DNA of 64,000 nt from CAVUWL01 sp963787415 (GTDB lineage: Bacteria > Actinomycetota > Thermoleophilia > Solirubrobacterales > 70-9): contig CAWBCO010000003.1 of assembly GCA_963787415.1 (NCBI GenBank), positions 434,001 through 498,000 of the forward strand, given 5' to 3'. The notes under the pieces were generated by a model that worked only from the letters and a program-made list of their open reading frames with translations, searched no databases and was not told the DNA's origin. This document shows positions 44,127 to 52,599 of this stretch, piece after piece. Made by a program: the position numbers and the translations under genes. Position 1 is the first letter of the stretch. The number at the start of each line of letters is the position of its first letter.

Positions 44127-45182
44127 TTAGAAGTCGGTTTTCAACCGACGCCAGCGAGCTCCCCGACCCGTTCCTTCGAGCTCGATGATGCCGTTATCCC
44201 GCAGCTGCCGCAAGATCTGGCCGATATAGACATCGCTTACATTCGGGGCTACGTCTCGAATTTCAGAAATGCTGAATGCGTCGCTCGCGTTGGTTCGCAC
44301 GAAACGACGCACGGCCTCGGCTTTGCTTCCCTTCGTCGCAACAGTCTCCAGGTGGGTCTCAAAATCGCGGTAGGAAACGATTAGGACGCCGAAGAAGTAC
44401 TCAAGCCATGGGTTCAGATCATGGTTGCCCTCGTGCCATCCTACTGTCGAGCGAGCCAACGCCTCGTAGTAGCTCTCACGAGATTCGTTAATCACCTTCT
44501 CCCAGCTGACATAGCGACCAACTTCGTATCCGGCGTGGTAGAGGAGGAGGGAAGTCGCTAGACGGGACATCCGGCCATTCCCGTCTTGGAAAGGGTGAAC
44601 CATGAGGAAGTCAAAGACCAATGCAGCCAGGATCGTCAGGAGGTGATACTCCTGAGCGTTCCACGCCCGATCAAAATCGCCGAAGAGCTCCTCCATCGCC
44701 TGGGGTGTATCCACCGCCTTCACGGGTCGAAATCGGATGGATTCAGTCCCATCTGGATGCGTTTCGGTTACTTCGTTCTCGCCGTGCTTGTAGTGGCCGG
44801 CTGGCCTGGCGGTGAACGAGTAGAGCCAGCCGTGGAACTGGAGCAAGACGTTCTCGGCGAACGGGATGTTCGCAGCGTTTGTGTGGATCTCGTCGAGGAC
44901 GCGACGATAACCCGCAATTTCAGCTTCGGATCTACTTTTCGGCGCCGTTTTATCTAGGGCTAGTTCTCGAACCCGTTTTGTCGGGGCCTTGATGTCCTCG
45001 ATCGCGTTTGATGCCTCGACACTTTGCACGACAGCGACCTCGCGCAAAGTGTCGAGGATCATCGGGTTTTGCTTTTTGTACGCGTCTTGACGCCCGCGGC
45101 CGGTCTCGATGGCTGCCAGAGCGTTGACTATGTTCGCCGGCAGGAAGCCTAGGTGCTTGTCGAGATCGCGGAAAGTGTGCAT
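44127..45182 (-). CDS. Fic-domain protein with C-terminal winged helix
   Basis: The 351-residue product has the Fic motif HPFQDGNGRMSR (about residues 196-207) and an N-terminal inhibitory-helix candidate, SVEASNAIEDIKAP (about residues 54-67; S-x3-E). AGHYKHGENEVTETHPDG and RFRPVKAVDTPQAMEEL form the flap region. The C-terminus holds a winged helix (NASDAFSISEIRDVAPNVSDVYIGQILRQLRDNGIIELEG). Likely activity: AMPylation, or another phosphoryl transfer, of a target protein. It belongs to a different subfamily from the Fic at 38980. Confidence 0.85.
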   Translation of the reverse strand: MHTFRDLDKHLGFLPANIVNALAAIETGRGRQDAYKKQNPMILDTLREVAVVQSVEASNAIEDIKAPTKRVRELALDKTAPKSRSEAEIAGYRRVLDEIHTNAANIPFAENVLLQFHGWLYSFTARPAGHYKHGENEVTETHPDGTESIRFRPVKAVDTPQAMEELFGDFDRAWNAQEYHLLTILAALVFDFLMVHPFQDGNGRMSRLATSLLLYHAGYEVGRYVSWEKVINESRESYYEALARSTVGWHEGNHDLNPWLEYFFGVLIVSYRDFETHLETVATKGSKAEAVRRFVRTNASDAFSISEIRDVAPNVSDVYIGQILRQLRDNGIIELEGTGRGARWRRLKTDF

Positions 45183-45449
45183 GGCGGTCGAATCCTATAA
45201 TTTCCAATAAAAGCCTAGGCTATTTGCCAAATATTATATGGTTAAACGCACGGAACTCTATGTTTTCGGCTTCAAACCCTATGTCAAGATGCAGTTGAAA
45301 TAGCATTCGCCTGGCGATACGTAGGGTTTCCCGCGGGTGGCATGTGGAGGAGCTTGAGACCAGGTTTCGAGCGCCAATACAGGCGTAAATCGGATGCTCG
45401 CAGTCAGAGACGTAGCGACGCCGCAGGCGGCGGCTACGATGCTCACGCA
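45183..45449. promoter_or_regulatory. AT-rich divergent promoter region with AGCCTAGGCT palindrome
   Basis: The region between the leftward Fic and rightward MNT genes is AT-rich at 45190-45300. It carries a 10-bp palindrome AGCCTAGGCT at 45212-45221, 30 bp upstream of the Fic start, plus TATAAT at 45196-45201 (plus strand). The palindrome is a candidate operator for either module. Confidence 0.4.
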
Positions 45450-45767
45450 ATGGAGGTAATCGATGATTCCCTGATCGCGGAGGCCGCCCGCCGCCTCGCC
45501 GCTGCCGCGCCCGGAGCGCGGGTGATCCTCTTCGGCTCCCATGCCCGCGGCGAGGCAGATCCCCACAGCGATGTCGACTTCCTTGTCATCGAGCCCCACG
45601 TAGAGGATGAGGCCGGAGAGTCCGTTCGCCTTATCCGGGCGCTGCGGGGCCTTCGCATCCCCGCCGACGTAGTGGTCGTGAACCGCGGCTACGCCGAGGA
45701 TTGGGCCGACGTTCGCGGCAGCGTTGTTCACGCGGCCCTCTCGCAGGGCCGGGTCTTGGCCGGCTGA
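45450..45767 (+). CDS. mntA: MNT-type minimal nucleotidyltransferase antitoxin
   Basis: I chose the ATG at 45450 (MEVIDDSLIAEAARRL), giving 105 residues; the upstream extension is not protein-like. RVILFGSHARGEADPHSDVDFLVIE (about residues 25-49) is the GSx10DxD nucleotidyltransferase signature, with both metal-binding aspartates. Known MntA antitoxins AMPylate the partner HEPN RNase. The stop overlaps the HEPN start by 1 nt (TGATG), so the two are coupled. Unrelated to the manganese genes at 63 kb despite the name. Confidence 0.82.
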   Translation: MEVIDDSLIAEAARRLAAAAPGARVILFGSHARGEADPHSDVDFLVIEPHVEDEAGESVRLIRALRGLRIPADVVVVNRGYAEDWADVRGSVVHAALSQGRVLAG

Positions 45768-46162
45768 TGGCGAGCAAGGAGGACCTTGCTGATCAGCTTC
45801 TTCGTCTCGCTTGGGACGATCTCGCATCGGCGAGAGTGCTGGACGAGGCAGAGGACGTCTCGAGCGCGAACTCCGGCTTCCATGCCCAGCAGGCAGTCGA
45901 GAAGGCCTTGAAGGCTGTTCTCGCTGCCCGTGAGATCGACTTCCCTTTTACGCACAACATCACGCTGCTGATGCAGCTCTGCGAGGACGCCGGATTCGAG
46001 CTACCGAACGATCTATCCGATGCCGACCGCCTCACCCCCTATGCCGCTGCGCTCCGCTACAGCCTGGGCGATCCCGCGGCGGTTGCCTCCGATGAGGCTA
46101 TGAAATGGGCGGCGGTCGCGATCGAGTGGGCGGAGTCGCAGCTTCACCCGAGCGACGCCTGA
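45767..46162 (+). CDS. HEPN-domain protein, partner of the MNT antitoxin
   Basis: The 131-residue helical protein (ATG at 45767) has ADQLLRLAWDDLASARVLDE, the signature GFHAQQAVEKALKAVLAARE (about residues 38-57) and FTHNITLLMQLCEDAG. I do not see a clear Rx4-6H RNase motif; RYSLGDP near residue 100 lacks the histidine. This HEPN subfamily may be inactive as an RNase or use other residues. The MNT-HEPN pair is nonetheless the standard two-gene arrangement. Confidence 0.78.
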   Translation: MASKEDLADQLLRLAWDDLASARVLDEAEDVSSANSGFHAQQAVEKALKAVLAAREIDFPFTHNITLLMQLCEDAGFELPNDLSDADRLTPYAAALRYSLGDPAAVASDEAMKWAAVAIEWAESQLHPSDA

Positions 46163-46489
46163 GCGTCGCTCACCGCGAGCGTGACGACCGAACCGGAGGG
46201 CAACCCGCGGAGGCGAACTAACGTCGCCGGAAGGCCAGGCGGCATGAGGATGGCTGGGTGGCCCTGGTCCTTTTCGGTCCGCCTGACGAGCGACCAGGGC
46301 GGCTCGAGGCTTTGAGGTGCTCGACTCCTGACCCAGTTGGCGATACTCGCGCTTGGGATTTGCGTGTCGAAGCGCAAACCCCAGCAGGGGCAAGATCAGC
46401 GGCACCCCTGCCGCACCGCCTGCTCCCCGAATGTGAGGTTTGGGCCCGCCAAAGGATCTCCCAGGCCAAGAGTCGGCGCGGTGAGTTCG
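46163..46489. other. Gene-free stretch, 327 bp
   Basis: Convergent region between the HEPN gene and the LytTR fragment. Several frames are open but none is protein-like and no clear terminator hairpin was found. Confidence 0.25.
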
Positions 46490-46929
46490 TCACGCTTGGG
46501 TATGCAGCCTCCGGCGCAAATCGCCGACCCGCCGTCGCGCGACCGGAACCTCGCGCTCGCCTGCAAAAACCAGCGTCGCAGTCCCGTTGAGGTGCGGGCG
46601 TATCTCCTGGGCCAGCCGCAGGTTGACCGCGTACTGTCGGTGAACGCGGACGAAACCCAGCGGCTCCCAGCGCTCCGCGATCTCGCTGAGTCGCCCGCGG
46701 AGCAGGAAGCGGCCCTCCTGGGTCACCGCACGCACGTAGTCGTCCTGCGCTCGTAGGTAGAGGATCGATGAGCGGGCAATTTGCCGCTTGGCTCCGTGAA
46801 GGCTGTCGACCGGCACGATCTCATCGTGCCGGTCGCTGACATCGCCGCCGGTCGCCGATGCCGGACGGCCGCCGCTGGTCAACGCGAGTCTGGTCAGCGC
46901 CTCGTCTAGGCGGTGCCTGCTGACTGGCT
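46490..46929 (-). pseudogene. LytTR response-regulator fragment truncated by an IS110 element
   Basis: The C-terminal LytTR DNA-binding domain is complete: ARSSILYLRAQDDYVRAVTQ, RFLLRGRLSEIAERWEPLGFVRVHRQYAVNL, VFAGEREVPVARRRVGDLRRRL. Reading upstream past the apparent start, the same frame gives KPVSRHRLDEALTRLA, the end of a receiver domain (conserved Lys-Pro). It stops at the IS boundary, at the conserved lysine codon. So most of the receiver is gone and what remains is unlikely to be translated from its own start. Confidence 0.7.
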
Positions 46930-47180
46930 TGACTCACTGCCATTCTCAGCGGCAGGCTCGGCGGCGACATCCGATCGAGACGGTTGGTTTCTCGGGTCGG
47001 CGACGAGCTGACTCCTGGTTTGAGCGTCGACCCAGAGGTCTGACCTTTCCCTGTTGTGTCGCTCGCCGCCGCCCGAGGATCGCCAGCTTGACTTGATAGG
47101 AGCGTGGCATCGCCCCAAGTGAGTCGCGTCAGCCAGCGATCCGCCCATTGCAAAACAGACCAAAGGAATGGACGGTGCAG
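46930..47180 (+). ncRNA. Candidate IS110 bridge RNA region (left end)
   Basis: Elements of the IS110 group encode a structured bridge RNA in the non-coding left end, before the recombinase. This stretch is non-coding and of the right size. It contains GCTTGACTTGATAGGAGC (47086-47103), which closely matches the element's right end GCTTGACATAGGAGC (48267-48281); such a match could be a donor guide segment. I did not fold it, so the ends and structure are unknown. Confidence 0.35.
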
Positions 47181-48272
47181 ATGATCGTAATCGGAGCGGA
47201 CACCCACAAAGCTACCCACACAGTCGCCGCGGTATTTGAAGGCAGCGGTCAACTTGCCGGCGAGCTGACCGCAGCGGCGAGAAGGCCCGGCTTCGCTGAG
47301 ATGTTGGACTGGGCGGGCCGCCTTGATCCCGAGCGAGTCTGGGCGATCGAGGACTGCCGACACGTCTCCCGCGCCTTGGAGCGCTTCCTGGTCGCCTCGG
47401 GTGAGCAGGTAGTACGGGTTGCGCCGAATCTGAGCGCCCGGGAGCGCGGGAAGGAGCGCACCCGCGGCAAGTCCGACCCGATCGACGCCAGGGCGATCGC
47501 CCGGGCCGCCCTACAGGAGGGGATCGAGACGCTGCCGGTCGCCCACCTCGACGAGCGCTCCTTTGAGATCAAGCTCCTGCTCGATCACCGTGAGGACCTC
47601 GTCAGGGCCCGCACAGACGACCAGCAGCGGCTGCGCTGGCACCTGCACGACCTCTGGCCGGAGTTTGAGATCCCGGCGGCTGCGCTTGACCGCGTGGTCT
47701 GGCTCGATCGCGTCGCCAGGAAACTGGCCCGTGCCGAGCAGAGCACCAGGGTGAAGATCGCCCGTGAACTTTTGGTCGGGATCCGCCGCCGAACACGCAG
47801 AGCCGCAGAGCTCGAGCGTGAGATCGGCGAGCTGGTCAAAGCCAAAGCGCCCGAGCTGCTCAATCTGAAGGGCTGCGGGATCCTGACGGCGGCCAAGTTG
47901 CTCGCCGAGACCGCCGGGGCGAAGCGCCTGGCGAGCGATGCGAAGTTCGCCCGCCTGGCGGGAGTGGCCCCGATTCCGGCTTCTTCCGGCCAGCGCACTC
48001 GCCTCCGCCTCGACCGCGGTGGCAACCGCCAGCTCAACTGCGCTCTGCACCGCATCGCGGTGACCCAGGGCAACTTTCACGAACCGGCACGGCTCTATCT
48101 CGAAAAAAAGCGGGCCGAGGGCAAGTCAAGAAAGGAAGCGCTTCGCTGCCTCAAACGCCACCTCGCGCGACGGGTTTGGAAGCTGTTGGTGGATTCTGAA
48201 ATTGATAGATCCCCGATCACCGTCGATTCTCGGAGAGACACTTCGACATCGCAAATTGCCACCCCGGCTTGA
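47181..48272 (+). CDS. IS110-family transposase (DEDD recombinase)
   Basis: I chose the ATG at 47181 (MIVIGADTHKATHTVAAVFE); an upstream start at 47148 is also open. The N-terminal RuvC-like DEDD catalytic residues are visible: D in GADTHK, E in VWAIEDCRHVSRAL, and D-D in GKSDPIDARAIARAA. The C-terminal transposase_20 part has LLNLKGCGILTAAKLLAETA, ARLAGVAPIPASSGQRTRLR (serine of the second active site) and GGNRQLNCALHRIAV. At 363 residues it is near the usual IS110 length and intact, so it may be active. Confidence 0.88.
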   Translation: MIVIGADTHKATHTVAAVFEGSGQLAGELTAAARRPGFAEMLDWAGRLDPERVWAIEDCRHVSRALERFLVASGEQVVRVAPNLSARERGKERTRGKSDPIDARAIARAALQEGIETLPVAHLDERSFEIKLLLDHREDLVRARTDDQQRLRWHLHDLWPEFEIPAAALDRVVWLDRVARKLARAEQSTRVKIARELLVGIRRRTRRAAELEREIGELVKAKAPELLNLKGCGILTAAKLLAETAGAKRLASDAKFARLAGVAPIPASSGQRTRLRLDRGGNRQLNCALHRIAVTQGNFHEPARLYLEKKRAEGKSRKEALRCLKRHLARRVWKLLVDSEIDRSPITVDSRRDTSTSQIATPA

Positions 48273-48283
48273 CATAGGAGCAA

Positions 48284-48811
48284 CTTGCTGCGTATAAGGA
48301 ATCCTCTCTGGCGGCCGTAGCCGCTATTTTTGTGCGCCTCGCCGATCCGCTTCCCCAGGTGGCGCTGATGGCTTTGGTCGGCCTGATAGCGCTCTACTCG
48401 GGGAAGCGCCGGCAGGCAATCGCCGCTCTGATCCTGGTCGCGGGAGCGAACCTCACGACCCAACTGCTGAAGGTGGCGCTTGCCCATCCCCGCTACCAGC
48501 CAGTTCTCGGCTATCGCCAAATCTGGGCGAACTCATTCCCAAGTGGCCACACGACCGCGGCAATGGCGATGGCTCTCGCCTTTGTCCTCGTCGTTCCGCG
48601 CTCCTGGAGGTTGACGGCCATCCTGATTGGCGGCTGCCTTGTATTTGCCGTCGGCTGCTCGCTGGTCGTTCTTAACGACCACTACCCAAGCGATGTGCTC
48701 GGTGGCGTCTTAGTCGCGTCGGGCTGGTGCTTCGCGGTGGTCGCGGGGCTCCGGGGTACCCAGTTCCTGCGCTCTACTCGGCGCGTACAGTTGGTTGGCG
48801 AGCCTCGCTGA
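48284..48811 (+). pseudogene. 5'-truncated PAP2 phosphatase (second copy)
   Basis: It lacks the first 40 or so codons of the copy at 25157, because the IS110 element ends at the codon for the LAAY segment. The catalytic motifs remain: KVALAHPRYQP, FPSGHTTAA, VVLNDHYPSDVLGG. An internal GTG at 48332 could start a 159-residue protein missing the first membrane helix. Substitutions relative to copy 1 are mainly conservative (for example QVLKVV versus QLLKVA), so both copies were under selection for a time. Confidence 0.75.
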
Positions 48812-49020
48812 GCAGAAACTAGGGCTGAGGTGAGGCGGCTCGATCTGGCTCGTCCTCGCTCGGCGCCAGGGCGGACTTTTCGATCGGCGCCTCTGACTCC
48901 TCGTCTTTGCCCTCAAGTGAGGCTTTGAACTGCCGGATGCCAGACCCGAGGGAACGACCCACCTGAGGCAGGCGTTTTGGTCCAAGCACGAGCATCGCGA
49001 TCACCAGCACGATCAACAAA
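48284..49020. repeat. 737-bp direct repeat (PAP2-TatA block), copy 2
   Basis: Matches 25283-26019 (offset 23001) with scattered substitutions and no net indel. This copy carries the complete TatA gene and a truncated PAP2, the reverse of copy 1. The left end coincides with the IS110 right boundary. Confidence 0.9.
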
Positions 49021-49049
49021 TGAGCTGGGCTCTCAAGTCCACTGAACAT
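48819..49049 (-). CDS. TatA/E-like twin-arginine translocase subunit
   Basis: The 76-residue product starts MFSGLESPAHLLIVLVIAML (ATG at 49049): short polar N-terminus, one membrane helix, LGPKRLPQVGRSLGSGIRQF amphipathic hinge, then an acidic tail with KDEESEAPIEK. This fits TatA/E, which oligomerises to form the translocation path for folded Tat substrates. No tatB/tatC nearby. It is the complete form of the gene, in contrast to the copy at 25818. AGGAGGCC lies just upstream of the ATG as a ribosome binding site. Confidence 0.78.
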   Translation of the reverse strand: MFSGLESPAHLLIVLVIAMLVLGPKRLPQVGRSLGSGIRQFKASLEGKDEESEAPIEKSALAPSEDEPDRAASPQP

Positions 49050-49138
49050 CTGGCCTCCTCGGCCTCGGAATTCGGTCTTGATCAGGTTACGCCCCCGCCA
49101 GGGCATCGTGGATCAGGCCGCTCGGGTAGGTTGACTTG

Positions 49139-49786
49139 GTGAACGACGATTGGCGCCTGCAGGTAGATCCAGAGCAGAGCGGGCACGCTGGTCTGCTCGG
49201 CGAGCATCTTGAAGGGCAAGATTTGGAGTCCGACCTGAGCAACTCCTTCCACGATCGGATCGTCGTAAGTAGGGACGGCCCTCGGCTTTTTCTCTACGCC
49301 GCCACGCGCGAACAAGCCGAGGCGGCCCGCGACCTGATTGAGGGCGTGGCGAAGGAGCATGGATGGGCGCTCAGCACCGAGCTAAAGCACTGGCATCCAT
49401 CTGCGGAGGACTGGGAGGACCCAGATAAGCCTCTCCCCGACAGCGACCTCGCCTCAGCGGCCGAGCACCAGGAGGAGGTGGCCGCCGAAGACGAGAAGGT
49501 CCGTGAGCAGGGCTATCCGGATTTTGAGGTTCGCGTCGAGTTTCCCTCTCACCACGACGCGGTCGAGTTTCGCCACAAGCTTCAAGCCGAGGGCTTCTCC
49601 TCGGTTCACCGCTGGAAGTACCTGCTGGTTGGCGTGATCGATGAAGACAGCGCCGAGGCCCTGGCCGAGCGGCTCCGCAGCGAGGCTCCCCCCGGAAGTC
49701 TGGTCAAAGTGGAGGGAACCTGGAAAGCTGCCTACGCCGAGCGCCCCCGCAACCGCTTCGCGGTGCTCGGCGGCCTTAGCGGATAG
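49139..49786 (+). CDS. Conserved hypothetical protein with two ferredoxin-like halves
   Basis: A GTG (49139, or TTG at 49136) opens about 215 residues. Two similar segments can be seen: RIVVSRDGPRLFLYAATREQAEAARDLIEGVAKEHG and FEVRVEFPSHHDAVEFRHKLQAEG followed by VHRWKYLLVGVIDEDSAEALAERL. The beta-alpha-beta pattern suggests two ACT- or ferredoxin-like units joined by an acidic linker (AAEHQEEVAAEDEKVREQ). I do not know a function. It is divergent from tatA. Confidence 0.6.
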   Translation: MNDDWRLQVDPEQSGHAGLLGEHLEGQDLESDLSNSFHDRIVVSRDGPRLFLYAATREQAEAARDLIEGVAKEHGWALSTELKHWHPSAEDWEDPDKPLPDSDLASAAEHQEEVAAEDEKVREQGYPDFEVRVEFPSHHDAVEFRHKLQAEGFSSVHRWKYLLVGVIDEDSAEALAERLRSEAPPGSLVKVEGTWKAAYAERPRNRFAVLGGLSG

Positions 49787-49893
49787 CCAGCCAGTCCAAT
49801 TTAGAGCTCAGCGAGCGAAGACCTAGCCGGGTATCGCGTCCTGGGTCGGTCCTGGGTCCTACCTTGATGAGGGCGGGCTTCGGCGCGCGCTAC

Positions 49894-52299
49894 TTAACCT
49901 TCGACCGAGCTGCGGCTCGTCCCCAGCTTCAGCGCCCCGAAGTACACGGTCCCCGTTTCAAACATGTTCAGCTCGCGGTATTGCATGATCTTCGCCGCGT
50001 TGGCGGCTCCGTCGTTGCTGGCGTCCATCGTCTCCATCGCCAGGCGTTCGGTTTCGTCCACGTGGTTGGGGTTGTAATTGCCGGGCGGGAAGAATTTGAG
50101 CTGCTTGCCATCGATCCACATTTCAACCCAACCGTTGGTCGCGAAGCGCTCGTGCAGCAGCACCGTGACCCAGGCACCCTTGATCAAGGGTGCCTTCCAG
50201 GGGATGTCCCAGTCATAGGTGGCGTTACGCTGAAAGCGGAATTCGTTTTCGGTGATCGCCACCCCCCATGGCCCCGAGCCGGCGAAGGGAGCGCCGTAGA
50301 TCGCGACCAAAGACATCCACCCCGGAATCGAGGGGAGGTTGGTGGGGAGCAGGAATTTCGTCTGCAGCCAGAATTCCTCATTCGGCTCGATCATGTTTGG
50401 GGTGAGCAGCTGAGCTCGCGGATTATCGGTCGGGGTGATCGGCGCCACGTCCTTGTTGTTGACGGTCATCTTGAAAACGCTTTCTCCGCTTCCAAGTGGA
50501 TCGGGAACTTCGGTAATCGCCCCGGGCGCTGACTGGTTGACCGGATAGTCGATGATCTTTGTGCCGTCGAAGAGCGGGCTGCCTGAGGAGCCGCTGGAGG
50601 TTGTCACCGCTGCTTTGGGTTCCACGGAGGCGTGGGTGGTGCCGAGTTTGGCCGCATCAAGGAACATTTCCGAGGTGCCCGGGAGGGCGGCTCCGTTACG
50701 GCCCAGGCCGTTCTTAATATAGCCATAGGTGTTCCCCGGGACGATCAAGCTGACGTTCTTGCGGGATTCGATCAGCTTTCCATCAAGGAAGAGTTCATAA
50801 AAGCCGGTTCCATTGTTTGAGGCCTTGAAGTGGATCACCACTTCGTGCCATTGCTGTTCTGTGAGCGGGGCCAGGAAGCGGCTTCCGCCCATCGCTTCGC
50901 CGCCACTCCAAAGGCCCTTGCCGCCACCTGGACTGTCCTTGTATTCGCCGTTATTGCCGGCATAGTTCCAAAGCTGCAAGGCGAAGTTGGGGGCGCCGCT
51001 ACCGTTGCTCTTGAACTGCATGATCGAGTTCGACGCGCCGGGATGGCCATAGATCATGTGCTGCAGGTAGAAGGAGAATCCGTACCAGTATTCGCTCCCT
51101 TGCCCGAACTCCTCGGTTGCGCTGGGATTGTCATTTCCGGTCCCGCCGAGGATTAGCTGCGAGATGCTCTGGCTGCCGCTCAGCACGAATCTGCCTGAGT
51201 GAGTCGAGCCGCTGCGCACGGGGCTACTGACTACGGTCGGCACGGCTTCACCAACTCCCGAGGTGTTCCAGCCGTTCAGACCTTCTTCAAACCCAGCTTC
51301 CAGAAGTGTCGAGGAATCCGAAGAGGCATCGGGTGCAGCCGTGACCAGGGGCTGAAACCCCGACGGCGCTTCAGAGCCAGCTGAGGAGCCGGGTTCGGAT
51401 TCGGCTTCCGCTTCAACTTCGGTCGTGTTTTCGGGTTCTGGCGAGGCTTCAGAGTTAGGCGCTTCGGTTTCGGCTTAAACTTCAGAGCCAGCTGAGGAGC
51501 CGGGTTCGGTTTCCGTTTCAGATTCGGTCGTGTTTTCCGATCCAGCCGGAGCGCCCTGTTCGCTTGCCGAACCTTCGCCACAGCTTTCACCGGTCGAGGT
51601 CGGTTCCCCGTTTGGGGTCTGCGCCCCCGCCTGGTTTGGAGGGCACTGGCAGACATTTCGGGGAGAGGCGCTGTTACTCGGGTCAGCGACAGCAAAGCTT
51701 GTCGCTTCGTCATACCAGCCAGAGGCCTGGCAGCCACCTTCATTCCGATAAAGCGCCAGTTCGCCCTGGTCAAACGTCGGCCATTCCGCCCAGCCGTGGA
51801 GGCCGAAGAAGATCGGGTCCTTGCGCAGCCAGGCAACCTTGTCTTGGAAGGCGCCTGAGGCATCGCGAAGAACAATCAGGCCGGAGGCGGGGCTCTCCGG
51901 ATTTTCGGCACTGCCAATCAGATCAGGAGCGCTCGGGAGCCGGCAATCACAGGATCCCGCCGGGGCGCCCTGGATCAGCAGGTAGCCCCCTGGGGGGATT
52001 GTGGTTTCAGACGGAATCTGGTCGGTGTCTGCTTCCAGGGGAGGTGAGAAGGCGTCGCTGTGGCTGATGCTCCAACCGCCGACGTCGACCGCTTCTGAGC
52101 CTGAATTGAAGAGCTCGACGTATTTGTGGTCATAGATCGCTTCGGCCTGTTCGGGCAGTTCTCCACCGGGATAGACCTGGGCGATGACAACGCCAGGCGG
52201 GCTCGCCTGGGCAGCGCTGGGCAAGAAAATCGCGAGCGTGGCCAGACCCAGCGCCAGGAGCGCCGTCTGCCTTGATGTCTTTTGCCAAATCGAGGTCAT
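49894..52299 (-). pseudogene. Secreted lamin-tail and polysaccharide-lyase-like protein, split by an in-frame TAA
   Basis: From 52299 a signal peptide (LALGLATLAIFLPSAAQA) is followed by a lamin-tail domain (GVVIAQVYPGG, HKYVELFNSGSEAVDVGGWS), then a Glu/Thr/Ser-rich linker. A TAA at 51475-51477 stops the frame where the repeat pattern predicts GAA. The same frame then continues without further breaks through more linker, STLLEAGFEEGLNGWNTSG, and two jelly-roll-like lyase domains (EYWYGFSFYLQHMIYGHPG; EFWLQTKFLLPTNLPSIPGW) to 49894. Without the stop it would be 801 residues. The lyase-like halves resemble heparin-lyase-type folds; the substrate is unknown. A separate start near 51243 is possible but would lack a signal peptide. 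Confidence 0.7.
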
Positions 52300-52599
52300 T
52301 GAAGAGCTCCAACGAAAATCTGGTCGACAAAATGACTCACCAACCAGTGCAACCCTGCTATTCCCATGCCCATTTCAAGGTTACATAAACCAGCTGGGCT
52401 GCACGCTACAACACCGGCTTCCCCGCCGCTCCCCTGCGGCTTCTGAAAAGACCCGGGGATAGCAGGAGGCCGGCGGAGCGAAGCGAGGATCCTCGGGCGG
52501 CCGCGAAGCGCATTTTGTCGTCTCGGCAGCGGGCAGACCGGCCCTTGGCCGCGGGCGATCGGCGATGATCAGGCTTGTGCGCCCAACCATCGCTCCTCC
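52300..52599. other. Divergent promoter region
   Basis: 300 bp between the leftward secreted protein and the rightward GT4 gene. The 52310-52390 part is AT-richer and likely holds the secreted gene's promoter. No other structure seen. Confidence 0.3.

Larger units (their letters stand above)
46930..48283 (+). mobile_element. IS110-family insertion element with hybrid flanks
   Basis: About 1354 bp: a non-coding left end of about 250 bp, the transposase and a right end of 11 bp after its stop. CT dinucleotides lie at both proposed edges (46928-46929 and 48284-48285), the usual core of IS110-group elements. Left flank: LytTR gene interrupted at GG-CT. Right flank: PAP2 gene interrupted at CT-TGCTGCG; the uninterrupted PAP2 copy reads GCCGG-CT-TGCTGCG at 25283. 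The left edge is inferred from where LytTR coding similarity ends and could be off by a few bases. Confidence 0.65.

Noticed and set aside
45450..46162. Link between the MntA-HEPN pair and the manganese genes at 63 kb
   Set aside because: The shared name is coincidental: one is a nucleotidyltransferase antitoxin, the other a metal regulator/transporter operon.
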